Shown here in pieces: positions 1 through 8,900 of a stretch of DNA of 11,005 nucleotides; the stretch's first letter is position 1; every line of letters begins with the position of its first letter. Below the pieces are notes generated by a model. That model saw only the letters and a program-made list of their open reading frames with translations. It made no database searches and was not told the DNA's origin. Position numbers and translations under genes: made by a program. The stretch is from Larix sibirica (lineage: Eukaryota > Streptophyta > Pinopsida > Pinales > Pinaceae). The DNA is taken from assembly GCA_004151065.3 (NCBI GenBank), contig NWUY0300009395.1, positions 18,721 through 29,725 on the forward strand, given 5' to 3'.

Positions 1-199
1 TTGTTTCTCCATATCATTTTTGTATGTAGAGACTATATAGAATGCAAATATTTTTGGATATACTAGATAATATTACTTTTGTCTATCGAGGGACAATATA
101 TAAAACAAACTATTAAAACAATTAATCATTTAAATAAAATCGATGAAAGATTATTTTTCTAAAATTAAACTACAATATCCTTTATTGTATCAATCATGA
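1..199. other. AT-rich sequence, no gene seen
   Basis: Both strands are dense in stop codons and no domain is recognisable. On the minus strand this stretch lies downstream of the tRNA-like sequence. A short T-run there (plus-strand AAAA near 162-165) could act as a weak RNA polymerase III stop, but such runs are common in DNA this AT-rich. Confidence 0.5.
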
Positions 200-274
200 T
201 AGGGCACAGTGGAATTGAACCACCAACCTTTTGCATTGTATAATGCAAATGCTCTACAATTGAGCTAGCACCCT
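200..274 (-). tRNA. tRNA-like sequence, probably a pseudo-tRNA or tRNA-derived repeat head
   Basis: Read on the minus strand, the sequence folds as most of a cloverleaf. A 7-bp acceptor stem pairs 268-274 with 201-207, including two G-U pairs. It is followed by TA, a 4-bp D stem (GCTC/GAGC) with a 7-nt loop, and a 5-bp T stem (GGTGG/CCACT) around the loop TTCAATT. Matches to the polymerase III boxes are good: A box TAGCTCAATTG and B box GGTTCAATTCC. The anticodon arm (230-249) is abnormal. It is 20 nt instead of 17 and is a perfect 8-bp inverted repeat around a 4-nt loop, so no standard 7-nt anticodon loop can be drawn and no amino acid can be assigned. There is no encoded CCA; position 73 is A. 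The GTTCAATTC T-arm style recalls organellar tRNAs, so an organelle-derived insert is possible. A tRNA-derived SINE head is the other option. I am fairly sure of the tRNA ancestry and doubtful of function. Confidence 0.6.
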
Positions 275-993
275 CTAAAGAGTTAGGGGAGAGAGGTAGG
301 TTGTTGTGAAACACTTATTATTCATACATTAATTATTTTACTTCTTAAATGTTAATTTGATTATAGTCTTAGATCCATATTCTTGTACAATAAAAAATGT
401 ATACAAGAATGAAAATATGGTGTCAAAAATTACAAATGGAAGGAACCACTCCACATAATTTTTATTTGGATTTCATATAACATATGTTATTAATAAGCCC
501 CCCTAAAAATTTGTTAGAGCAAATTTAAAAATCAGAACGACTTAGTGAATGTAAGAGTGCATAAGAAATAAACGTTATTGAAGTACATTTTTTTTATGAA
601 GTCTACCCTATACACAATATCATATATTATAGAAAAACTATTTTAAAAAATTATTAACAAAGGAGATAAAGATCAAGAATGCAACTCAGCTCTTTGATTT
701 TTCCTTGATCCACCTCAACTTGATGTCACCTTCAGCTTTGATTGTTCCATGGATCTAATCTTGATGCATAAGTTGAATAGATATACAATTAATAGAGCTA
801 CCAGCGATAATAAACTCGTGAACTACCTAATTTGGAGCTATAGAAACTTTAAAAATATATATAAAAAGATAGTAAGAGGTGGGATGGGATGAGATTGATT
901 TATGAGTACATAAAGTAGAAAACCATCTCTATTATTGCAATGTGAAAACTGCTTGTTTTTCATAACCAAAAAAACATTCATGAAACTTCTTAC
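275..993. other. AT-rich stretch, no gene seen
   Basis: This stretch lies between the tRNA-like sequence and the kinase exon. It holds the hairpin at 375-420 and a short palindrome (AACATATGTT, 479-488). If the kinase relic at 994-1143 once had a downstream exon on the minus strand, it should lie here. I looked for the catalytic-domain C-terminal lobe in the three minus-strand frames and did not find it. Confidence 0.5.
375..420. repeat. Short imperfect inverted repeat (hairpin)
   Basis: ATTCTTGTA at 379-387 is the exact reverse complement of TACAAGAAT at 402-410, around a 14-nt loop. A second short pair lies outside it (CCATAT at 375-380, ATATGG at 415-420) with a 4-nt asymmetry. It could be the core of a small MITE or a chance hairpin in AT-rich DNA. 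There is no clear target-site duplication around it. Confidence 0.4.
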
Positions 994-1143
994 CCATTCT
1001 AGTAGGGTATGTATTTCTTGGGGAAATTTGTATCACTATTTTTTCTTCCACTCACAATCTCAAGTATCAGAACTTCAAAACTATAGATGCCAAATTTCCC
1101 TAATAATTGTCCTTGCATTTCATACTCTTCTACCATGTAACCA
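994..1143 (-). pseudogene. Isolated exon of a receptor-like kinase (CRK/DUF26 or S-domain type), decayed
   Basis: The minus-strand frame from 1142 reads GYMVEEYEMQGQ and then IYSFEVLILEIVSGRKNS. This matches kinase subdomains VIII-IX of plant receptor-like kinases, whose usual form is GYMxPEYxMxGQ...DVYSFGVLxLEIxSG. The exon borders look real. An acceptor-like AG at 1145-1144 precedes the single T that would finish the Tyr codon of YGYM, and a good donor GTAAGA starts at 993. The span between them is 150 nt, close to the roughly 151 nt I recall for this exon in the family. Damage is clear: the APE proline is Glu, the subdomain IX Asp is Gly, the SFG Gly is Glu, and an in-frame TAG lies at 999-1001. 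I found no neighbouring kinase exon (activation loop to the right, C-terminal lobe to the left). The protein would have been a plasma-membrane Ser/Thr receptor kinase. I read this as a fragmented pseudogene; the exact subfamily is uncertain. Confidence 0.72.
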
Positions 1144-2575
1144 CTGCATATTTCAAATATATATTTTTTCAATAAGTAGGGTGTTTGGGGAACTTTAAGC
1201 ACCAAACGATGTCTGTTTGGTAAAACTTTACTCGTGCTTACATATCTTCCAAACCATGCGGACTAGAAATACATTCACTTGCATTTGTTAAGCACTTGGT
1301 AGGGGCTACTTCTTGTTACCAATGTGAGCTACATCAATTTCACCTAAAACTATATCACCTTGGGGAACCCAGGAAACCGGAAACTTATTTAGCATTCATT
1401 TAGCAAGTAAAATTAGGAAGAATTGAACAATTATTAAACCATCATTCATTAGCGAATTAATTATGCCAAGAACCTACTCAACTATTTTTACTCACATGCG
1501 TTCTCAGGGACCTCATTCTTTACCAATCCTAGCAAGTAAACAAGGGCTCCATAACATCTAGTAATCATTGGTGAGTAAAGATAGAACATCAAGGATTTTT
1601 CCTCCCATTGGTTGGGATTTTCCACCTTGATTTTTCCTCTATTCATAAGCTAGGTACATTAGGCTCATTAGGGAATCTATTCTTTATATGAATTAGAAAC
1701 ATGAAATCATAGGATCTGTTCTTTCTTGTTATGATATTTGTTATCTCAAACTTTATTACTTGATTTATGAATATTCTATTAGACTTGATATTATGCCATT
1801 ACCATCGGATACATCATAGAAACAAGAAGAGTGCATCATAAGATAGATAGTCATTTGTATCCTAATCCCAATAGATTATCCAATAATATTTGTTGGCCAA
1901 TTCATCCCTAATGTGACCACATTCAAATCAATTCTCACTAGTAATTTGACCAACAAAACCACCCTCAACCTTGACAAATGGATAAACAAACTTCCTAGGG
2001 ATAGTCAAATCCATTCATATATCATTACAACAACCAACCCACATATGGTATTTATCCACAGACATGAATTACATGCACACCTATAATTACAAGTTGCATC
2101 CTCACACATGAAACCTATCATAACAACACAAAGAAACAAACCAAGAACCCTATATATTTTATCCTCCCGAAGAGAGGGGTTACTTTTTATCTTATAAGGT
2201 ATGATATTCACTTTATAGTATTAAAGCGATTCTTCCTATTACTTATAGGGATTACTTCATTAAATTAAAAATTAATAAGGGCTCTTTATATCATATAACT
2301 CGAACCAATTAGATAGACAGCTTAGAGATAAATTATATTTCTTTCTATAATAGGTGTGTTGTAGGTGATGGTTAGGTGATTCCATCTTCCCCTCACGCGG
2401 ATTTAGGTAGGTAGGCTGAGCATATGAGCAAGGTCTTGTCGTACAAAGTGCGCATATTAGCAACGTCCTGCACCAAGTGGATATATGTACGGTTTTTCTA
2501 AAGGCGTTGAAGTGAGCAAGGAACTAAAGGAAAGGCGTGAGCTTCCCCGGGTTCCCTAGTTAAACGTTGGCCATA
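1144..2575. other. Long stretch with no recognisable gene
   Basis: Small open stretches occur on both strands (for example minus-strand 2005-2211 and 2272-2463), but they show low-complexity or chance composition and no motif. Positions 2390-2560 are visibly less AT-rich than their surroundings and could belong to an old repeat, but I saw no terminal repeats, primer-binding site or transposase or polymerase motif. Confidence 0.45.
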
Positions 2576-2854
2576 AAATGGCCAAGTGTGAGAAAGCATT
2601 GTAAGATGGATGTCGTCGTGTTATCAGATGTATTTTCTCAATTGGATTCAAGATATTTTGAAGATGGATTTTAGATTGCTTCCCCCTAGCATTTTTATTA
2701 AGGGACTTCAATCAAAAGCAAGGTCCCCCTACCCTATTTCGCTAAAGGCTTTAAGGGGAATTTTGAAGGATGTGCAACATATTGGTCACCAATTCAAGAT
2801 CATGTAAAACTTATTGAAGCCATCCCCAAGTGTCATATCCAGGGAGAAGCAGAG
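2576..2854 (+). pseudogene. Coding-like fragment of unknown origin, broken by stops
   Basis: In one plus frame, two stretches look like ordinary protein rather than chance translation. The first (2576-2671) includes DVVVLSDVFSQLDSRYFEDG. The second (2702-2854) includes GCATYWSPIQDHVKLIEAIP and continues to a TGA at 2855. Three stops lie between them, at 2672, 2687 and 2699. The evidence is only balanced residue composition and the length of the second open part (51 codons). I do not recognise the family, see no start or splice signal I trust, and cannot exclude chance. It could be a remnant of a host gene or of an old transposon. Confidence 0.22.
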
Positions 2855-2919
2855 TGACATGGGAAGGTACATTAATGCCAAAACATCACAGTTTCATCAT
2901 CAATATTCAAACATGGAAC

Positions 2920-2983
2920 TGTTTTACATGGAACCATATAAAATATCCAAATGTTTTACATGGAACCATATGAAATATCCAAA
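2920..2983. repeat. Tandem duplication, two 32-bp copies
   Basis: Positions 2920-2951 and 2952-2983 are head-to-tail copies that begin TGTTTTACATGGAACCATAT and differ at one base (A or G in CATATAAAAT versus CATATGAAAT). A partial third match, CATGGAAC, lies just upstream at 2912-2919. The near-identity points to a recent replication-slippage or repair duplication. Confidence 0.85.
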
Positions 2984-3091
2984 TTTTAGTGATATTTATG
3001 ACAATTTTATTTTATGTGTAAATAAATCACATAATTAAATAAATTGCATAAAAAAAGGGTACAAAGAAACATTCTTACTATGTGCTTATAA

Positions 3092-3104
3092 TTTTTTTTT
3101 TTTT
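3092..3104. repeat. T13 homopolymer tract
   Basis: Thirteen consecutive T residues are followed by CTAG. On the minus strand this is an A13 run, which could be the tail of a retroposed sequence lying to the right. I found no matching target-site duplication, so it may be only a microsatellite. Confidence 0.6.
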
Positions 3105-3334
3105 CTAGATATGAGTCTCATCTTCACGAAATAATATTGCTAATCCAAGATCACTATATTGGGATTCAATCTCTCATCACACAAAATGTTACTTGTTTTA
3201 ATGTTACGTGTTATCTTGCTAACCCAAAATCAGTTGTGAATCCTCATGAAGATAAAGAAACCCTCAACCTATTCCTATTATGATGTTATAGTGCCTTTTC
3301 CAATAGATCTATATTTCCAAATAAACAAATTTTC

Positions 3335-3538
3335 AAATAATCAATATCATGGAAAGATCTATCATCTTTCGTTCAACCTTAAAAATATCCAAAATAACCT
3401 ACTAGATACAAATATGTATTTCAAAATCAATAAAGTTTGAAAGCTTTAAATAATCAATGTCATAAAATTCATAAAAGATTTATCATCTTCCCTCACTTCA
3501 AAAAATTCCAAAATGACTTACTGAACACATAGGTGTCC
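3335..3538. repeat. Diverged tandem duplication, unit about 113 bp
   Basis: Two copies start with AAATAATCAAT at 3335 and at 3448. Each then carries, in the same order, similar blocks: TATCAT or TGTCAT, AAAGAT(C/T)TATCATCTT, a stretch ending in (A/T)TCCAAAAT, and CCTACTAGA... versus CTTACTGAA.... Small indels separate them. This is an old local duplication of non-coding DNA. Confidence 0.5.
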
Positions 3539-4552
3539 ATACTATTGTTTGAAAACACTCATAAACAAGCAACCCATGTGGTGCACAACAACCAATGAGC
3601 CTTGTGAGTTTTCATTGTTGAAGATTGGCCACAAGCTTTACTTTATTCATGTAAACTCTAGTTTTCCTGTCTAGATATTACAGATAACTTTTTCATTGCT
3701 ATTCCATTTCCATCTTTGGTTCTTCCCTAAAAGAACAAAAAGCTAGTCACATAAAGAAGAACTTATGCAAAAACATGTCAAGTCATACAATTTCATGGTT
3801 AAAAACAATAGTTGCATATATACATACCCTATATACAGGGCCATAGTCTCCCTCTCCAAGCTTGTTGCTTTGATTAAAATTATATGTTGCTCCTATCATT
3901 TCTTCTAAGGTGAAGAGAATTTGTTCATGCTTCACTAGTATTGATTTTGGGTTGTTTTACAACTAAATGAATAGTGTCATTTATAATTGTTCTATTCATG
4001 GTTATCAAGACTATACTGAATACTCACAATGTTGTTTGGAACATTCTTGAATCAATAAATTTTCATATTATTATAAAGAAAGGGGGATTATTGTATAGAA
4101 AGGAATTCCATCAATCATAGTTGGAATGGGAGCAATGAAATGATTCATATCCAGATCTATCTCTATTGGAAAAGAAGAAACTATATATTGGTCAAGCTTT
4201 AATACAGTTGAGAAAAAAATTAGTAAGAATCGAATTTCATTGGGTCATGCTAAACAAAGACCAAAATTGTATATTCTACCTTTTTTTGTGCATGTGTCAC
4301 TGTTCTCTATGAAATGGCATATTTTAGTGTGCTCCATAGGGAAAGAATATAGACAATCAAATTTATAACCACGCCTTTGACAAAACGTTTTTGAAGAGGA
4401 TTCCAGAGTACACACATAGTTACAACTTATTGAATTTTCCAAATGAAAATACATTTATATTAAATACATTCTTGAGAAAAGTATCATCTTGCAATCCTTT
4501 CATATTTTTTTTATTCCTTTGATGACTAGAGAGTTTGTACCTTTCTATATGA

Positions 4553-4858
4553 TGGCATTACCGCGGAGGGCACAAGGTTTCTTCATCTAGAGAACCCACT
4601 CACAATCAATTTGAACACCAAGGGCTTCGCAAGGTTTCAGTAGCACGAATGATTGAACCTATCAACCTGAGCCTAGTTGCTTTCACAATTGGGGTACCAA
4701 ATCAAGGAGCTTTCCCTCTTCTGGTAAACAGAAACACTCGTGAATGGTGGGTGCGTAACATTTTAAGCAAGCTAAAGCACATCATGCAATATATATCTAA
4801 AAATAAATCTCAAAATTGTACATGTAATTTCAATTTTATTATACTTTTAAACTCTTAA
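4553..4858 (+). CDS. Unassigned open stretch with coding-like composition
   Basis: One plus frame is open from 4553 to a stop at 4856-4858. The first ATG is at 4649, but protein-like sequence continues upstream of it (HQGLRKVSVAR just before the Met) and downstream (VAFTIGVPNQGAFPLLVNRN). After about 4760 the frame drifts into Lys/Asn/Ile-rich translation of AT-rich DNA, so any true coding part would be about 4556-4770. No start context, splice site, signal peptide or domain is convincing. The minus strand over the same interval also has fairly open, plausible translation, so the strand is uncertain. It may be an exon or a relic of a host gene. I do not recognise it. Confidence 0.2.
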   Translation, partial: WHYRGGHKVSSSREPTHNQFEHQGLRKVSVARMIEPINLSLVAFTIGVPNQGAFPLLVNRNTREWWVRNILSKLKHIMQYISKNKSQNCTCNFNFIILLNS

Positions 4859-5812
4859 TTGTAATCTATTTTAGAATTCAAAATTATGCAAATCATAGCT
4901 TTATATTATAGATAGGGATCCATATATGATGAATAGTACATGAAGTTGTAGGTGAATATCTATTGGAGTGAGGACTCTCGAAAGATATTGTGGCAGGGTT
5001 TGCTCTAGGAGAGCTAGAGTAAAAGGTTAGTATTTCAAATCCGATTGTGTAGCTTCCTAACCATTCTTGAGCTTCTTGCTTGATATAAAAACATCTCCTT
5101 CCTAAGACTGATCTATTGAATGAATTGACCCATCGAACTGGATGATATCAATCGATTGATGGAACTAATCAACTGACTACATGGAAAATTTGATTTGATT
5201 GAGGAGCGTCCAACTTTACAAACTCACCCATGTTTACCATCACCACTAAGACCAACTCAATCACAACATCTATGGCTAAGCAACTGGCTCAATCACAACA
5301 GCTATGGCTGAGCAAAATCCTCATGCAAACCACCAAATCCCTTTACCTCTATGGTAAAATCAGTTTTGAAAATAGTAACTTTAAAAACAAAAAAAATAAA
5401 AGCAACTTTGACGATAATTTTGTCTTAAAAATCGTCTTAATTATTGTAAAAGATTTACAAGCATTTCAAAATAGATATTTAAGAAAATATTTTAATATTG
5501 TCTTAAAATAACATCTTAAACATCCCCATCGTGAAGTAGTGAAGGTGGCCACTATATAGTTTTGAAGAGATTGTATATTGATGGAATTTGTATCATTGGA
5601 AGTGTGCTTGGACAAAGTATTGCACTTGAGCATTTTGTTTGACAAGTTGATGGTATGGTAGTAGCGTTTACAGATTTATTTTAGGAATGAAAAAAAATGA
5701 AACATTTACAATGAAGTAGGAGAAACTCTTTCAACTTGTTGGGAAGAAAAATTCCAATCTTATTGATTTAATTCTTAAACTTCGCCTATTTGAAAGGTGA
5801 AATGTTACCTAG
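4859..5812. other. AT-rich stretch with no recognisable gene
   Basis: The only structure I can define is the 28-bp direct repeat at 5256-5315. A plus-strand open stretch, 5230-5511, covers this repeat and then turns into Lys/Asn-rich translation with no motif; I treat it as chance. Positions 5100-5220 (ATCGATTGAT and similar) show no transposon ends. Confidence 0.45.
5256..5315. repeat. Direct repeat, two 28-bp copies spaced 32 bp
   Basis: Positions 5256-5283 and 5288-5315 share CTCAATCACAAC, then TCTATGGCTAAGCAA or GCTATGGCTGAGCAA, with two differences. The repeat offset is 32 bp, the same as in the duplication at 2920-2983, but the sequences are unrelated. Confidence 0.8.
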
Positions 5813-6092
5813 AAAAATGCAAACTATGCACAAATTTGGGAGTATCTTTTAGATGAGTATGATCTAACCCAATGGTTTGGGATTTTTCTATTCAGACTCA
5901 AGTGTTAGCATCATTGTACATTTGAAAAGATCACCCATAGTGCACTCTATCAAAACCTTGCAAGAATCCTTGCTAGAGACTCAAATTACACAAAGGTAAA
6001 GCATTTATATAGCATGTATCAATTCAACAACAATTTGTAACTTGTAAACAATGTTTTTGTAGGTTTACTTGTTTCTTGGTACTTGCAAATAG
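5813..6092 (+). pseudogene. Possible two-exon relic of an unidentified gene
   Basis: A plus frame from 5813 (after an acceptor-like ACCTAG) to 5995 is 183 nt, or 61 codons, with one TAG at 5906-5908. It reads as plausible protein, for example YAQIWEYLLDEYDLTQWFG and ALYQNLARILARDSNYTK. The frame ends exactly at a donor-like GTAAAG (5996). An acceptor-like TTTTTGTAG ends at 6062. Joined in phase, the next exon begins VYLFLGTCK and stops at once (TAG 6090-6092). The 67-nt intron is short but possible in plants. The family is not recognised. Support comes from codon-like composition plus matching splice signals, each of which could arise by chance. Confidence 0.3.
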
Positions 6093-6627
6093 TTTTTTGT
6101 GAGTGTCAAGTAAAGTTAAGTTGAATTATATTGGGTGCATTCTCGATAGAAAGTGACACCCTCCTTTTTTCTAAGATTGAGCCTTATTGGTAAAGGCTGG
6201 AATTGCAAGAAGCCCTCATAGGTATCAACATTGAAAGAATTGATGTGTTTCTAGTAATTCATAGCTTACATCACGGTATTCTGTTTCTAATTTTGACATT
6301 CAAAACCACTATTAGATATTTGGATAGGTATTATGCCTAGTTTTGACGCTCAAACCTATCTATTTGATATATCTTGCAATTGGAAGCACAATCATGCACT
6401 TTTTACATCACACCAAAGAAAATTTTCGTGCTTCTCATCTTGAACTTGACATAAGGGAACATCGTTGATTGATAGTCATGCTTCAAGTTTCAAAGCCCTA
6501 TTATTTTCCAGAACAAACGAGCATGATCTATAGACAGAATCAAAGCCAATAGCTAGAGCCAGAAATAGAGGTATAACTAGAAGACAGAGTTAGAGATATG
6601 TTCCAAAACACCCATTGGTTTGTGGTC
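6093..6627. other. No recognisable gene
   Basis: All plus frames are interrupted every 20-40 codons and no motif is recognisable. The stretch may hold further decayed exons of the relic at 5813-6092, but I cannot define any. Confidence 0.4.
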
Positions 6628-6922
6628 ATCCCTTTTCTTGATTTTTAAATTCTATCATTTATCTATTCTTATATTATAGCAGCTAAAGTAGATAATTAAT
6701 ATGTTTTCTTTAAGCTAAATTTTGTACATTGGTTGCTCTCAAATGAAATGAATATTTGAGTAGAAGGTAGATAAAATTTTGGCTGATCCCTTTTCTTGAA
6801 TTTTAAATTATGCCATCTATCTATTCTTATGTTATAGCAGCTAAAGCAAACAATTAATATGTTTTCTTTAAGCTAAACTCTAAACTTTGTACAGTAGTTT
6901 GCTTTGAATTGAAATGAATATT
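6628..6922. repeat. Direct duplication, two copies of about 130 bp, abutting the LINE
   Basis: Copy 1 (6628-6756, 129 bp) and copy 2 (6786-6922, 137 bp) both begin ATCCCTTTTCTTGA and end AATGAATATT. They share long blocks such as TATAGCAGCTAAAG and TTAATATGTTTTCTTTAAGC. Copy 2 has a short extra CTCTAAA-type insertion. About 29 bp of unrelated sequence separates them. The right end of copy 2 coincides, within a few bases, with the point where ORF1 homology of the LINE stops. Both copies lie on the same side of the LINE and are far longer than LINE target-site duplications, so they are not a simple TSD. Confidence 0.85.
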
Positions 6923-7935
6923 CTATACACTGGATCCCGAAGACCACAAGGGATCCGCAACCAAAGTTCGAGCGATCCACATTCTTGCATTGTCGCCAAA
7001 GATGTCCAACCTCCTTGTAGTGTGAACAACGAAAAGGAATTCTCCAGTAATCAATTATTTGGGAGTAATTCCGACCGTGCCAAGCGATGTGGAGGGTATC
7101 GATAAGGCCTAGAGAGATATCCACTTCCACCAACATCCGCCCCATACGCTTGTCCACCCCATTCAGGACATCCTCTTCCAGGTGTAGGATTCGACCCAGG
7201 CTATTGCCGACTACCTCAAATGCCCCCCTGATTCCACATCGCCAAGGGAAAGTTGGGTAGCATAACCCATAAATGTTGAAATATTATCGAAGCACGGTCC
7301 GGATTGAAATCTGTGTGCCATCGCTCTAGCATGAGGCTACCTGCAACTTTCAACCAAAGCTTCTCCAGGATATGGGACACATGGTGTTCCTCCTGAAACT
7401 TGAAACCATACCACCCATGGGCCAGGATGGAAACCTTTGGGACATAGTTTAACACAGGACCCCAAGTATCGAAAACCCAACGAACAATATCCTTTCGATT
7501 CATATCCATGTATGAAAATCTGCCAACTAGGGCGGTCATATTGTATTCAACAAGTTCCTCCAACCCCAAATCTCTACCCATCGTAAGCCAATGCTCTCTC
7601 GACCGACTCCTCCACTTCTCAAGCCTCCTTTTAGTTCTACACGAGTAAGAATGAGCACAACCAATGCCCTTGGAAGAATTATTCCCTCCTTCAACATCCG
7701 AAGGAGGCTGTGAAACCCCAACGGGATTTTTTCCCCGGGAGATGGACAACTGCCCCTTCTGTGGAACGTGTCCAACACCACAGGCTGCATGTTCTACATC
7801 TGATGCCAAAGGCCTCTTCCCTTTTAACATCTCCTTGTAGAAATCACCAAGTTTCATTAACCCATTCTCTTCGATCCAGTAGTCCATTGAGGACGGGGAA
7901 GGGAACGTTTGAACGGGATTGGCAGGATCCCCCAT
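6918..7935 (-). pseudogene. LINE ORF1 (gag-like, DUF4283 plus zinc knuckle), frameshifted and 3'-truncated
   Basis: This is the nucleic-acid-binding ORF1 protein of a plant L1-type LINE, which coats the element RNA. I chose the Met at 7935 (MGDPANPVQTF); the frame is open upstream to 8019, but that part resembles translated 5' UTR. A Ser/Lys-rich N-terminus is followed by a DUF4283-like domain (about 7535-7219: ALVGRF, then WHTDFNPDRA and LWVMLPNFPLAMWN). A one-base shift at about 7216-7218 puts the continuation (EVVGNSLGRILHLEED, then GRMLVEVD) in another frame. Next comes the conserved YWRIPFRC lead-in to a CCHC knuckle at 6987-7028. There the second Cys is Tyr (TAC, 7017-7019), so zinc binding should be lost. 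Recognisable homology ends near 6918, so the variable C-terminus is missing. No in-frame stop occurs in about 339 codons, unlike ORF2 nearby. Family and orientation are well supported. Confidence 0.82.
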
Positions 7936-8900
7936 CTTCCACAGCAAATGCCAACATGGACCCAAGGTAAAAAGAAAACCCCTCTGCTGACCTGTGGGTG
8001 GGTTAACGAGCAGTAACAACTCCAGCCGTCGACAAAATATAAGGAAATATTCCGAGCGGAATGGCTTGATAAAACCTCAACCCCAACCAAAAACCCCATC
8101 CGGTGCCAGACAACACCCAAATTCGATACAGGGGAAAAACCGAGTACCAAATCCCCAAATGTAGAAAAACCCTCCCTTTAAATAACTCGGAGAAACCACC
8201 ACAGGGTATGACAACAACATGTGTAAGCTTTGGTCGAAAATGGTGCCATCATCATCAGCTAGAAAACAACAAACCTGTTCCAATGGGTCAGCAAAGAACC
8301 ACTGAAAACGACATCCCCTAAAAAAACCAAATGATGGCAGCACCAATTTTTTTTAGAAAACCGCCTCCTGTCCTGGGACAAGCACAAAGAAACCACCAAC
8401 AATCACGACCCTCATGGGTTGAGGATTAAAAGCCATTACCCACAGCTTGTCATGCCAAAAGGGGAAAGATAAACAAGTCCACGGCTGTGACGTCCCACAG
8501 GAAGATCCTGAAGACTCAGAGGTTACGAGCCAACACCTATCATTCCCAAAAACACACGCTTGAGGATATGCCATGTCCAACAAAAATCATATAAAAAACC
8601 AACATATACCCATGGACAATGACACCATAAAAAAATAGCCCATCCAGTGTATGTTGGATTTGGTGTGAAGTCCCAAATACACCACCAAGAAACAACTCAA
8701 ATCCTCCACAACCAGCTTAAAAACAACATAAACCAAGTGCAGTTCCCCCCAAAATATAACAGGATAGCACTTATCTTTAAGAGCGTCTATGGTCAGCCGA
8801 GACGACCATGAAATCTCTGTGTATCACCCAAAACCAAGCCAACATCGTCTAGAAACATTGTTCATCGACCAAACCCTCATTCTCCATTGACCAAACCCTC
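7936..8900 (-). other. Probable LINE 5' UTR and promoter region (minus strand)
   Basis: This stretch lies directly upstream of ORF1 and shares its less AT-rich, minus-strand G/T-rich composition, in contrast to the AT-rich flank on the left. Several overlapping open stretches exist on the minus strand (8583-8353, 8346-8077, 8150-7857), but their translations are rich in Phe, Trp and Gly, without a domain. I see no endonuclease motifs in them. I infer a 5' UTR of up to about 960 bp, which in this type of element would contain the internal RNA polymerase II promoter. No TATA box or other specific site is convincing. Confidence 0.45.

Larger units (their letters stand above)
2984..4552. other. 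Long AT-rich stretch with no recognisable gene
   Basis: It contains the T13 tract (3092-3104) and the diverged duplication (3335-3538). Open stretches such as plus-strand 3246-3440 and minus-strand 4245-4454 have no recognisable motif, and their composition follows the AT-rich background. I saw no LTR ends, transposase motif or RNA gene. Confidence 0.45.

Noticed and set aside
935-1198. Plus-strand open stretch of 87 codons
   Set aside because: It lies opposite the minus-strand kinase exon, whose translation matches a known family; the plus-strand reading has no motif.
1860-2000. Minus-strand reading that hints at a CxxGHxR-like zinc knuckle
   Set aside because: Only a short chance-like match; stops surround it and no gag or other retroelement context is present.
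7710-8321. Plus-strand open stretches opposite ORF1 and the 5' UTR
   Set aside because: They are shadows of the minus-strand LINE sequence, which has recognisable DUF4283 and knuckle motifs; the plus translations have none.
8077-8583. Minus-strand open stretches upstream of ORF1 as an endonuclease or extra ORF
   Set aside because: I looked for apurinic-type endonuclease motifs (a WNxRG-like start, a QETK-like block, SDH) and saw none. Composition suggests untranslated sequence.
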